The notes under the pieces were generated by a model. It did no database searches. It saw only the letters and a program-made list of their open reading frames with translations, and was not told the origin of the DNA. A DNA stretch of 64,000 nt, taken from positions 559,501 through 623,500 of the forward strand of contig JALIRH010000124.1 of NCBI GenBank assembly GCA_023055505.1, read 5' to 3'. Positions 10,630-24,206 of this stretch are shown here, piece after piece. Within the stretch, counting starts at the first letter, position 1; every line of letters begins with the position of its first letter. This stretch comes from Callipepla californica brunnescens. Lineage: Eukaryota; Chordata; Aves; Galliformes; Odontophoridae. The position numbers and the translations under genes were made by a program.

Positions 10630-13577
10630 ATTCTTTTTCGTACTTCTAGTTAATACATGGAAAAACTTTTTCTTGTCGAACACAAGTATCTTTCGATTCT
10701 CTTTTGCAAAAGTATGGTATTCAGAGATAAAGAAGCAAAAGAGAAAAGTTTATTACGGAAAGCTGTTTCTTCTACTAATTGCATTGTGTGATTGCACCGC
10801 TTCTATATGTTCCCCAAAAACACTGTCATCTGAGCATTGCAAAAGCTCCCTTTAACAAACATAGCAAACCGGCAGCGTGCTAATGTTCGAACCGCGGAAA
10901 ACCGTGAATCATGTTCGAATCGCATCAATCGCGGCTCCTGCTGCTTTTGCCGCTGAAGAAAGAAGCCAGTCAGTTGAAAGACGTGCACTGAATTGCGTCT
11001 TCAGTAATCAGCCGGCAGCGTTTCCATTCCAACAAATCGCGGTTGAAACCTGAAAGTGACTCCAATTCTGGTGTTGTAAGTGAATGGATGCTGGATCCCA
11101 GTGTTAGTGAGAAGGAAAGTTTTGATTCTCATTCTGCTCTACTACTGAATGCAACGTATGTCTGCATCATTCATTCATCTACGAGCACGTTTTCATTCCT
11201 TTCTCTGACCAGTCTTGTTATTCCTTTTCCTACCTCTAGTTAATATCGTCACACAAGTTTTTCTTGCCAAACAAACAATTCATTCCCTTTTTCTTTTGGA
11301 ACGGTATGGTATTCAGAGCTAAAAAGTCAAATAGTAGCGTTAAGTACGTCAAGATGTTTCTTCTATCAAATGTATATTTGATTCCACCTCTTCTAAGTGT
11401 TCCCCAAAAACACTATCATCGGAGCGTTGCAAAAGCCTTCTTTAACAAGCAGAGCAAACCGGCAGAGTGTTAATATTCGAACCGCTCAGAACCTCGGATT
11501 CCGCTCGAATCGCATCAATCGCGGCTACTGCTGCTTTTGCCGCTGAAGAAAGACGCCAGCCAGACGGCAGCAGTGCACTGAATCGCGGCTTTTCAAAAAT
11601 CAGCCGGTAGCGGTTCTTCTCCAACAATTCGCGGTTTACACGTGAAAGTGACTCGGTTTCAGGAGTTGGAAGAGAATGTGTGCTGGATCCCAGTTTTAAT
11701 AGGAGTGAAAGTTTTAACTCTTATTCTGCTCTGTTACTGTATGCAACGTACGTCTGAATCGTTCATTCATCTGCGAGCACGTTTTCATTCTTTTCTCTGA
11801 CCAGTGCTGTTATCCTTTTTACTTCCTTAATCAAACACATTCATTTCAATTTTCTTACAATACCGGCGGATCTTTCTCATTCTCTCTCAAAAAGGGATGT
11901 TTTTCAGAACTATGAAAGCAATGGAGAGACGTTAAGTACGGAAAGATAATTCCTCTCCCAAAGGTGTGTGTGATTCCACCGCTTCTAAGGGTTCCCCAGA
12001 AAACCTTGTCACCGGAGCATCGGAATAGCCCCCTTTAGAAGCAGAGAAAAAGCGGCAGAGAATTTGATGCTCGAACCGCGCTTAGCCGCGGATTCCGATT
12101 CAATCGCACCAGTCGCGGCTCCTGCTGCTTTTGCCGCTGAAGAAAGACGCTAGTCAGCCGGTAAAAGTGCACGGAATCGCGGCTTCAGTAATCAGCCGGT
12201 AGCGTTCCTACTCCAACAAATCGCGGTTTACACGTGAAAGTGACTCGGTTTCAGGAGTTGTAAGTGAATGGATGCCTGATCCCAGTGTTAGTGGGAGGGA
12301 AAGTTTTGATTCTCATTCTGCACAGCTACTGAATGCAACGTATGCCTGCATCTTTCATTCATCTGCGAGCAAGTTTTCATACTTTTCTCTGAGCAGTCTT
12401 GTTACCTTTTTTAGCACCTCTAGTCACACAAGTTTTTCTTGCCAAACAAACGGACAACTCAGATTGTCATTTGCAACGGTATGATATTCAGAGCTGAGGA
12501 AGTGAAATATAAGCGTTAAGTACGTCAAGCTGTTTCTTCTACCAAATGTATGTTCGATTCCACCTCTTCTAAGTGTTCCCCAAAAACACTATCATCGGAG
12601 CGTTGCAATAGCCTTCTTTAACAAGCAGAGCAAACCGGCAGAGTGTTAATATTCGAACCGCTCAGAACCTCGGATTCCGCTCGAATCGCATTAATCGCGG
12701 CTACTGCTGCTCTTGCCGCTGAAGAAAGACGCCAGTCAGACAGCAGCAGTGCACTGAATCGCGGCTTTTCTAAAATCAGCCGGTAGCGGTCCTATTCCAA
12801 CAATTCGCGGTTTACACGTGAAAGTGACTCGGTTTCAGGAGTTGGAAGAGAATGTGTGCTGGATCCCTGTTTTAATGGGAAGGAAAGTTTAGATTCTCAT
12901 TCTGCTCTGTTACTGAGTGCAACGTATGTCTGCATCGTTCATTCATCTGCGAGCACGTTTTCATTCTTTTCTCTGACCAGTGCTGTTATCTGTTTTACTT
13001 CCTTAATCTAACACATTCACTTCAATTTTCTTACAATACCCGCGGATCTTTCTCATTCTCTCTCAAAAAGGGATGTTTTTCAGAACTATGGAAGCAATGG
13101 AGAGACGTTAAGTACGGAAAGATAATTCCTCTCCCAAAGGCGTGTGTGATTCCACCGCTTCTAAGGGTTCCCCAGAAAACCTTGTCACCGGAGCATCGGA
13201 ATAGCTCCCTTTAAGAAGCAGAGAAAAAGCGGCAGAGAATTTGATGCTCGAACCGCGCTTAGCCGCGGATTCCGATTCAATCGCACCAGTCGCGGCTCCT
13301 GCTGCTTTTGCCGCTGAAGAAAGACGCCAGTCAGCCGGCTGCTGTGCACTGAATCGCGGCATCAATAATCAGCCGGTAGCGGTTCTTTAACAAATCGCGG
13401 TTTACACGTGAAAGTGACTCCTTTTCAGGAGCTGTAAGTGTATGCATGCTGCATCCCAATTTTAGTGGGAGGGAAAGTTTTGATTCTCATTCTGCTCTGC
13501 TACTGAATGCAACGTATGTCTGCATCATTCATTAATCTTCGAGCACGTTTTCATTCTTTACTCTGACCAGTGTTGTT
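10630..13577 (+). repeat. Higher-order block 3, 5-mer
   Basis: 2,948 bp: C, A1, B1, A3, B1. It lacks 3,545 bp (three dimers) compared with the 11-mer. The A1 is M2-like at its head and M8-like at its tail, and it is followed directly by an M9-type B1, then M10 and M11. A single exchange between M2 and M8 explains the structure. Confidence 0.92.
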
Positions 13578-16500
13578 ATTCTTTTTCGTACTTCTAGTTA
13601 ATACATGGAAAAACTTTTTCTTGTCGAACACAAGTATCTTTCGATTCTCTTTTGCAAAAGTATGGTATTCAGAGATAAAGAAGCAAAAGAGAAAAGTTTA
13701 TTACGGAAAGCTGTTTCTTCTACTAATTGCATTGTGTGATTGCACCGCTTCTATATGTTCCCCAAAAACACTGTCATCTGAGCATTGCAAAAGCTCCCTT
13801 TAACAAACATAGCAAACCGGCAGCGTGCTAATGTTCGAACCGCGGAAAACCGTGAATCATGTTCGAATCGCATCAATCGCGGCTCCTGCTGCTTTTGCCG
13901 CTGAAGAAAGAAGCCAGTCAGTTGAAAGACGTGCACTGAATTGCGTCTTCAGTAATCAGCCGGCAGCGTTTCCATTCCAACAAATCGCGGTTGAAACCTG
14001 AAAGTGACTCCAATTCTGGTGTTGTAAGTGAATGGATGCTGGATCCCAGTGTTAGTGAGAAGGAAAGTTTTGATTCTCATTCTGCTCTACTACTGAATGC
14101 AACGTATGTCTGCATCATTCATTCATCTACGAGCACGTTTTCATTCCTTTCTCTGACCAGTCTTGTTATTCCTTTTCCTACCTCTAGTTAATATCGTCAC
14201 ACAAGTTTTTCTTGCCAAACAAACAATTCATTCCCTTTTTCTTTTGGAACGGTATGGTATTCAGAGCTAAAAAGTCAAATAGTAGCGTTAAGTACGTCAA
14301 GATGTTTCTTCTATCAAATGTATATTTGATTCCACCTCTTCTAAGTGTTCCCCAAAAACACTATCATCGGAGCGTTGCAAAAGCCTTCTTTAACAAGCAG
14401 AGCAAACCGGCAGAGTGTTAATATTCGAACCGCTCAGAACCTCGGATTCCGCTCGAATCTCATCAATCGCGGCTACTGCTGCTTTTGCCGCTGAAGAAAG
14501 ACGCCAGCCAGACGGCAGCAGTGCACTGAATCGCGGCTTTTCAAAAATCAGCCGGTAGCGGTTCTTCTCCAACAATTCCCGGTTTACACGTGAAAGTGAC
14601 TCGGTTTCAGGAGTTGGAAGAGAATGTGTGCTGGATCCCAGTTTTAATAGGAGTGAAAGTTTTAACTCTTATTCTGCTCTGTTACTGTATGCAACGTACG
14701 TCTGAATCGTTCATTCATCTGCGAGCACGTTTTCATTCTTTTCTCTGACCAGTGCTGTTATCCTTTTTACTACCTTAATCTAACACATTCACTTCAATTT
14801 TCTTACAATACCCGCGGATCTTTCTCATTCTCTCTCAAAAAGGGATGTTTTTCAGAACTATGGAAGCAATGGAGAGGCGTTAAGTACGGAAAGATAATTC
14901 CTCTCCCAAAGGCGTGTGTGATTCTACCGCTTGTAAATGTTCCTCATAAAACCTTGTCACCGGAGCATCGGAATAGCCTCCTTTAAGAAGCAGAGCAAAG
15001 CGGCAGAGAGTTTGATGCTCGAACCGCGCTTAGCCGCGGATTCCAATTCAATCGCACCAGTCGCGGCTCCTGCTGCTTTTCCGCTGAAGAAAGACGCCAG
15101 TCAGCCGGCTGCTGTGCACTGAATCGCGGCTTCAGTAATCAGCCGGTAGCGGTTCTTCTCCAACAAATCGCGGTTTACACGTGAAAGTGACTCGGTTTCA
15201 GGAGTTGTATGTGTATGTATGCTGCATCCCAATATTAGTGGGAGGGAAAGCTTTGATTCTCATTCTGCTCTACTACTGAATGCAACGTATGTCTGCATCG
15301 TTCATTCATCTACGAGCACGTTTTCATTCTTTTCTCTGAGCAGTCTTGTTACCTTTTAATGTTCCTCTTTTTAATACCGTCACACAAGTTTTTCTTGCCA
15401 AACAAACAATTCATTCCCTTTTTCTTTTGGAACGGTATGGTATTCAGAGCTAAAAAGTCAAATAGTAGCGTTAAGTACGTCAAGATGTTTCTTCTATCAA
15501 ATGTATATTTGATTCCACCTCTTCTAAGTGTTCCCCAAAAACACTGCCAGTGGAGATTTGCTAAAGCCACTTCAAACAAACATAGCAAACCGGCAGCGTG
15601 TTAATGTTCGAACCGCGAAGAACTTTGAATTCAGCTCGAATCGCATCAATCGCGGCTCCTGCTGCTTTTGCCGCTGAAGAAAGACGCCAGTCAGTCGGCA
15701 GCAGTGCACTGAATCGCGGCTTTTCAAAAATCAGCCGGTAGCTGTCCTAATCCAGCAAATCGCGGTTTACACGTGAAAGTGACTCGGTTTCTGGAGTTGT
15801 AAGAGAATGTGTGCTGGATCCCAGTGTCAATAGGAGGGAAAGTTTTGATTCTCATTCTTCTCTGCTACTGAATGCAACGTATGTCTGCATCATTCATTCA
15901 TCTGCGAGCACGTTTTCATTCTTTTCTCCTACCAGTGTTGGTATCGTTTTTACTTCCACAATCTACCACATTCACTTCAATTTTCTTACAATACACGTGG
16001 ATCGTTCTCATTTTCTCTCAAAAAGGGATGTTTTTCAGAACTATGGAAGCAATGGAGAGGCGTTAAGTACGAAAATTTAATTCTCCCTATGGTATGTGTG
16101 ATTCTACAGCTTCTAAATGTTCCTCATAAAACCTTGTCACCGGAGCATCGGAATAGCCTCCTTTAAGAAGCAGAGCAAAGCGGCCGAGAGTTTGATGCTC
16201 GAACCGCGCTTAGCCGCGGATTCCGATTCACTCGCATCAATCGCGGCTCCTGCTGCTTTTGCCGCTGAAGAAAGACGCCAGTCAGCCGGTAAAAGTGCAC
16301 TGAATCGCGGCTTCAGTAATCAGCCGGTAGCGGTTCTTCTCCAACAAATCGCGGTTTACACGTGAAAGTGACTCCTTTTCAGGAGTTGTAAGTGTATGTA
16401 TGTTGCATCCCAATGTTAGTGGGAGGGAAAGTTTTGATTCTCATTCTGCTCTACTACTGAATGCAACGTATGTCTGCATCATTCATTCATCTACGAGCAC

Positions 16501-19500
16501 GTTTTCATTCTTTTCTCTGACCAGTCTTGTTATTCCTTCTCCTACCTCTAGTTAATATCGTCACACAAGTTTTTCTTGCCAAACAAACAATTCATTCCCT
16601 TTTTCTTTTGGAACGGTATGGTATTCAGAGCTAAAAAGTCAAATAGTAGCGTTAAGTACGTCAAGATGTTTCTTCTATCAAATGTATATTTGATTCCACC
16701 TCTTCTAAGTGTTCCCCAAAAACACTATCATCGGAGCGTTGCAAAAGCCTTCTTTAACAAGCAGAGCAAACCGGCAGAGTGTTAATATTCGAACCGCTCA
16801 GAACCTCGGATTCCGCTCGAATCTCATCAATCGCGGCTCCTGCTGCTTTTGCCGCTGAAGAAAGACGCCAGCCAGACAGCAGCATTGCACTGAATCGCGG
16901 CTTTTCAAAAATCAGCCGGTAGCGGTTCTTCTCCAACAATTCGCGGTTTACACGTGAAAGTGACTCGGTTTCAGGAGTTGGAAGAGAATGTGTGCTGGAT
17001 CCCAGTTTTAATAGGAGTGAAAGTTTTAACTCTTATTCTGCTCTGTTACTGTATGCAACGTACGTCTGAATCGTTCATTCATCTGCGAGCACGTTTTCAT
17101 TCTTTTCTCTGACCAGTGCTCTTATCCTTTTTACTACCTTAATCTAACACATTCACTTCAATTTTCTTACAATACCCGCGGATCTTTCTCATTCTCTCTC
17201 AAAAAGGGATGTTTTTCAGAACTATGGAAGCAATGGAGAGACGTTAAGTACGGAAAGATAATTCCTCTCCCAAAGGTGTGTGTGATTCCACCGCTTCTAA
17301 GGGTTCCCCAGAAAACCTTGTCACCGGAGCATCGGAATAGCTCCCTTTAGAAGCAGAGAAAAAGCGGCAGAGAATTTGATGCTCGAACCGCGCTTAGCCG
17401 CGGATTCCGATTCAATCGCACCAGTCGCGGCTCCTGCTGCTTTTGCCGCTGAGTAAAGACGCCAGTCAGCCGGCTGCTGTGCACTGAATCGCGGCATCAA
17501 TAATCAGCCGGTAGCGGTTCTTTAACAAATCGCGGTTTACACGTGAAAGTGACTCCTTTTCAGGAGCTGTAAGTGTATGCATGCTGCATCCCAATTTTAG
17601 TGGGAGGGAAAGTTTTGATTCTCATTCTGCTCTGCTACTGAATGCAACGTATGTCTGCATCATTCATTAATCTTCGAGCACGTTTTCATTCTTTTCTCTG
17701 ACCAGTCTTGTTATTCCTTTTCCTACCTCTAGTTAATATCGTCACACAAGTTTTTCTTGCCAAACAAACAATTCATTCCCTTTTTCTTTTGGAACGGTAT
17801 GGTATTCAGAGCTAAAAAGTCAAATAGTAGCGTTAAGTACGTCAAGATGTTTCTTCTATCAAATGTATATTTGATTCCACCTCTTCTAAGTGTTCCCCAA
17901 AAACACTATCATCGGAGCGTTGCAAAAGCCTTCTTTAACAAGCAGAGCAAACCGGCAGAGTGTTAATATTCGAACCGCTCAGAACCTCGGATTCCGCTCG
18001 AATCGCATCAATCGCGGCTCCTGCTGCTTTTGCCGCTGAAGAAAGACGCCAGCCAGACGGCAGCAGTGCACTGAATCGCGGCTTTTCAAAAATCAGCCGG
18101 TAGCGGTTCTTCTCCAACAATTCGCGGTTTACACGTGAAAGTGACTCGGTTTCAGGAGTTGGAAGAGAATGTGTGCTGGATCCCAGTTTTAATAGGAGTG
18201 AAAGTTTTAACTCTTATTCTGCTCTGTTACTGTATGCAACGTACGTCTGAATCGTTCATTCATCTGCGAGCACGTTTTCATTCTTTTCTCTGACCAGTGC
18301 TGTTATCCTTTTTACTTCCTTAATCAAACACATTCATTTCAATTTTCTTACAATACCGGCGGATCTTTCTCATTCTCTCTCAAAAAGGTATGTTTTTCAG
18401 AACTATGAAAGCAATGGAGAGACGTTAAGTACGGAAAGATAATTCCTCTCCCAAAGGTGTGTGTGATTCCACCGCTTCTAAGGGTTCCCCAGAAAACCTT
18501 GTCACCGGAGCATCGGAATAGCCCCCTTTAGAAGCAGAGAAAAAGCGGCAGAGAATTTGATGCTCGAACCGCGCTTAGCCGCGGATTCCCATTCAATCGC
18601 ACCAGTCGCGGCTCCTGCTGCTTTTGCCGCTGAAGAAAGACGCTAGTCAGCCGGTAAAAGTGCACGGAATCGCGGCTTCAGTAATCAGCCGGTAGCGTTC
18701 CTACTCCAACAAATCGCGGTTTACACGTGAAAGTGAGTCGGTTTCAGGAGTTGTAAGTGAATGGATGCCTGATCCCAGTGTTAGTGGGAGGGAAAGTTTT
18801 GATTCTCATTCTGCACAGCTACTGAATGCAACGTATGCCTGCATCTTTCATTCATCTGCGAGCAAGTTTTCATACTTTTCTCTGAGCAGTCTTGTTACCT
18901 TTTTTAGCACCTCTAGTCACACAAGTTTTTCTTGCCAAACAAACGGACAACTCAGATTGTCATTTGCAACGGTATGATATTCAGAGCTGAGGAAGTGAAA
19001 TATAAGCGTTAAGTACGTCAAGCTGTTTCTTCTACCAAATGTATGTTCGATTCCACCTCTTCTAAGTGTTCCCCAAAAACACTATCATCGGAGCGTTGCA
19101 ATAGCCTTCTTTAACAAGCAGAGCAAACCGGCAGAGTGTTAATATTCGAACCGCTCAGAACCTCGGATTCCGCTCGAATCGCATTAATCGCGGCTACTGC
19201 TGCTCTTGCCGCTGAAGAAAGACGCCAGTCAGACAGCAGCAGTGCACTGAATCGCGGCTTTTCTAAAATCAGCCGGTAGCGGTCCTATTCCAACAATTCG
19301 CGGTTTACACGTGAAAGTGACTCGGTTTCAGGAGTTGGAAGAGAATGTGTGCTGGATCCCTGTTTTAATGGGAAGGAAAGTTTAGATTCTCATTCTGCTC
19401 TGTTACTGAGTGCAACGTATGTCTGCATCGTTCATTCATCTGCGAGCACGTTTTCATTCTTTTCTCTGACCAGTGCTGTTATCTGTTTTACTTCCTTAAT

Positions 19501-20070
19501 CTAACACATTCACTTCAATTTTCTTACAATACTCGCGGATCTTTCTCATTCTCTCTCAAAAAGGGATGTTTTTCAGAACTATGGAAGCAATGGAGAGACG
19601 TTAAGTACGGAAAGATAATTCCTCTCCCAAAGGCGTGTGTGATTCCACCGCTTCTAAGGGTTCCCCAGAAAACCTTGTCACCGGAGCATCGGAATAGCTC
19701 CCTTTAAGAAGCAGAGAAAAAGCGGCAGAGAATTTGATGCTCGAACCGCGCTTAGCCGCGGATTCCGATTCAATCGCACCAGTCGCGGCTCCTGCTGCTT
19801 TTGCCGCTGAAGAAAGACGCCAGTCAGCCGGCTGCTGTGCACTGAATCGCGGCATCAATAATCAGCCGGTAGCGGTTCTTTAACAAATCGCGGTTTACAC
19901 GTGAAAGTGACTCCTTTTCAGGAGCTGTAAGTGTATGCATGCTGCATCCCAATTTTAGTGGGAGGGAAAGTTTTGATTCTCATTCTGCTCTGCTACTGAA
20001 TGCAACGTATGTCTGCATCATTCATTAATCTTCGAGCACGTTTTCATTCTTTACTCTGACCAGTGTTGTT
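13578..20070 (+). repeat. Higher-order block 4, 11-mer
   Basis: 6,493 bp with the same monomer order as block 1. It starts the second copy of the 13,577-bp super-repeat. It differs from block 1 at scattered sites and matches block 7 wherever I compared them. Confidence 0.92.
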
Positions 20071-23000
20071 ATTCTTTTTCGTACTTCTAGTTAATACATG
20101 GAAAAACTTTTTCTTGTCGAACACAAGTATCTTTCGATTCTCTTTTGCAAAAGTATGGTATTCAGAGATAAAGAAGCAAAAGAGAAAAGTTTATTACGGA
20201 AAGCTGTTTCTTCTACTAATTGCATTGTGTGATTGCACCGCTTCTATATGTTCCCCAAAAACACTGTCATCTGAGCATTGCAAAAGCTCCCTTTAACAAA
20301 CATAGCAAACCGGCAGCGTGCTAATGTTCGAACCGCGGAAAACCGTGAATCATGTTCGAATCGCATCAATCGCGGCTCCTGCTGCTTTTGCCGCTGAAGA
20401 AAGAAGCCAGTCAGTTGAAAGACGTGCACTGAATTGCGTCTTCAGTAATCAGCCGGCAGCGTTTCCATTCCAACAAATCGCGGTTGAAACCTGAAAGTGA
20501 CTCCAATTCTGGTGTTGTAAGTGAATGGATGCTGGATCCCAGTGTTAGTGAGAAGGAAAGTTTTGATTCTCATTCTGCTCTACTACTGAATGCAACGTAT
20601 GTCTGCATCATTCATTCATCTACGAGCACGTTTTCATTCCTTTCTCTGACCAGTCTTGTTATTCCTTTTCCTACCTCTTTTTAATATCGTCACACAAGTT
20701 TTTCTTGCCAAACAAACAATTCATTCCCTTTTTCTTTTGGAACGGTATGGTATTCAGAGCTAAAAAGTCAAATAGTAGCGTTAAGTACGTCAAGATGTTT
20801 CTTCTATCAAATGTATATTTGATTCCACCTCTTCTAAGTGTTCCCCAAAAACACTATCATCGGAGCGTTGCAAAAGCCTTCTTTAACAAGCAGAGCAAAC
20901 CGGCAGAGTGTTAATATTCGAACCGCTCAGAACCTCGGATTCCGCTCGAATCGCATCAATCGCTGCTACTGCTGCTTTTGCCGCTGAAGAAAGACGCCAG
21001 CCAGACGGCAGCAGTGCACTGAATCGCGGCTTTTCAAAAATCAGCCGGTAGCGGTTCTTCTCCAACAATTCCCGGTTTACACGTGAAAGTGACTCGGTTT
21101 CAGGAGTTGGAAGAGAATGTGTGCTGGATCCCAGTTTTAATAGGAGTGAAAGTTTTAACTCTTATTCTGCTCTGTTACTGTATGCAACGTACGTCTGAAT
21201 CGTTCATTCATCTGCGAGCACGTTTTCATTCTTTTCTCTGACCAGTGCTGTTATCCTTTTTACTACCTTAATCTAACACATTCACTTCAATTTTCTTACA
21301 ATACCCGCGGATCTTTCTCATTCTCTCTCAAAAAGGGATGTTTTTCAGAACTATGGAAGCAATGGAGAGGCGTTAAGTACGGAAAGATAATTCCTCTCCC
21401 AAAGGCGTGTGTGATTCTACCGCTTGTAAATGTTCCTCATAAAACCTTGTCACCGGAGCATCGGAATAGCCTCCTTTAAGAAGCAGAGCAAAGCGGCAGA
21501 GAGTTTGATGCTCGAACCGCGCTTAGCCGCGGATTCCAATTCAATCGCACCAGTCGCGGCTCCTGCTGCTTTTCCGCTGAAGAAAGACGCCAGTCAGCCG
21601 GTAAAAGTGCACTGAGTCGCGGCTTCAGTAATCAGCCGGTAGCGGTTCTTCTCCAACAAATCGCGGTTTACACGTGAAAGTGACTCGGTTTCAGGACTTG
21701 TATGTGTATGTATGCTGCATCCCAATATTAGTGGGAGGGAAAGCTTTGATTCTCATTCTGCTCTACTACTGAATGCAACGTATGTCTGCATCGTTCATTC
21801 ATCTACGAGCACGTTTTCATTCTTTTCTCTGAGCAGTCTTGTTACCTTTTAATGTTCCTCTTTTTAATACCGTCACACAAGTTTTTCTTGCCAAACAAAC
21901 AATTCATTCCCTTTTTCTTTTGGAACGGTATGGTATTCAGAGCTAAAAAGTAAAATAGTAGCGTTAAGTACGTCAAGATGTTTCTTCTATCAAATGTATA
22001 TTTGATTCCACCTCTTCTAAGTGTTCCCCAAAAACACTGCCAGTGGAGATTTGCTAAAGCCACTTCAAACAAACATAGCAAACCGGCAGCGTGTTAATGT
22101 TCGAACCGCGAAGAACTTTGAATTCAGCTCGAATCGCATCAATCGCGGCTCCTGCTGCTTTTGCCGCTGAAGAAAGACGCCAGTCAGTCGGCAGCAGTGC
22201 ACTGAATCGCGGCTTTTCAAAAATCAGCCGGTAGCTGTCCTAATCCAGCAAATCGCGGTTTACACGTGAAAGTGACTCGGTTTCTGGAGTTGTAAGAGAA
22301 TGTGTGCTGGATCCCAGTGTTAATGGGAAGGAAAGTTTTGATTCTCATTCTGCTCTGCTACTGAATGCAACGTATGTCTGCATCATTCATTCATCTGCGA
22401 GCACGTTTTCATTCTTTTCTCCTACCAGTGTTGGTATCGTTTTTACTTCCACAATCTACCACATTCACTTCAATTTTCTTACAATACACGTGGATCGTTC
22501 TCATTTTCTCTCAAAAAGGTATGTTTTTCAGAACTATGGAAGCAATGGAGAGGCGTTAAGTACGAAAATTTAATTCTCCCTATGGTATGTGTGATTCTAC
22601 AGCTTCTAAATGTTCCTCATAAAACCTTGTCACCGGAGCATCGGAATAGCCTCCTTTAAGAAGCAGAGCAAAGCGGCCGAGAGTTTGATGCTCGAACCGC
22701 GCTTAGCCGCGGATTCCGATTCACTCGCATCAATCGCGGCTCCTGCTGCTTTTGCCGCTGAAGAAAGACGCCAGTCAGCCGGTAAAAGTGCACTGAATCG
22801 CGGCTTCAGTAATCAGCCGGTAGCGGTTCTTCTCCAACAAATCGCGGTTTACACGTGAAAGTGACTCCTTTTCAGGAGTTGTAAGTGTATGTATGTTGCA
22901 TCCCAATGTTAGTGGGAGGGAAAGTTTTGATTCTCATTCTGCTCTGCTACTGAATGCAACGTATGTCTGCATCATTCATTCATCTACGAGCACGTTTTCA

Positions 23001-24206
23001 TTCTTTTCTCTGACCAGTCTTGTTATTCCTTTTCCTACCTCTAGTTAATATCGTCACACAAGTTTTTCTTGCCAAACAAACAATTCATTCCCTTTTTCTT
23101 TTGGAACGGTATGGTATTCAGAGCTAAAAAGTCAAATAGTAGCGTTAAGTACGTCAAGATGTTTCTTCTATCAAATGTATATTTGATTCCACCTCTTCTA
23201 AGTGTTCCCCAAAAACACTATCATCGGAGCGTTGCAAAAGCCTTCTTTAACAAGCAGAGCAAACCGGCAGAGTGTTAATATTCGAACCGCTCAGAACCTC
23301 GGATTCCGCTCGAATCGCATCAATCGCGGCTCCTGCTGCTTTTGCCGCTGAAGAAAGACGCCAGCCAGACGGCAGCAGTGCACTGAATCGCGGCTTTTCA
23401 AAAATCAGCCGGTAGCGGTTCTTCTCCAACAATTCGCGGTTTACACGTGAAAGTGACTCGGTTTCAGGAGTTGGAAGAGAATGTGTGCTGGATCCCAGTT
23501 TTAATAGGAGTGAAAGTTTTAACTCTTATTCTGCTCTGTTACTGTATGCAACGTACGTCTGAATCGTTCATTCATCTGCGAGCACGTTTTCATTCTTTTC
23601 TCTGACCAGTGCTGTTATCCTTTTTACTTCCTTAATCAAACACATTCATTTCAATTTTCTTACAATACCGGCGGATCTTTCTCATTCTCTCTCAAAAAGG
23701 GATGTTTTTCAGAACTATGAAAGCAATGGAGAGACGTTAAGTACGGAAAGATAATTCCTCTCCCAAAGGCGTGTGTGATTCCACCGCTTCTAAGGGTTCC
23801 CCAGAAAACCTTGTCACCGGAGCATCGGAATAGCTCCCTTTAAGAAGCAGAGAAAAAGCGGCAGAGAATTTGATGCTCGAACCGCGCTTAGCCGCGGATT
23901 CCGATTCAATCGCACCAGTCGCGGCTCCTGCTGCTTTTGCCGCTGAAGAAAGACGCCAGTCAGCCGGCTGCTGTGCACTGAATCGCGGCATCAATAATCA
24001 GCCGGTAGCGGTTCTTTAACAAATCGCGGTTTACACGTGAAAGTGACTCCTTTTCAGGAGCTGTAAGTGTATGCATGCTGCATCCCAATTTTAGTGGGAG
24101 GGAAAGTTTTGATTCTCATTCTGCTCTGCTACTGAATGCAACGTATGTCTGCATCATTCATTAATCTTCGAGCACGTTTTCATTCTTTACTCTGACCAGT
24201 GTTGTT
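20071..24206 (+). repeat. Higher-order block 5, 7-mer
   Basis: 4,136 bp, the counterpart of block 2 at a distance of 13,577 bp. One marker difference is aagtaaaatag near 21,947 in A2, where block 2 has aagtcaaatag. That variant is shared with blocks 8 and 10. Confidence 0.92.
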
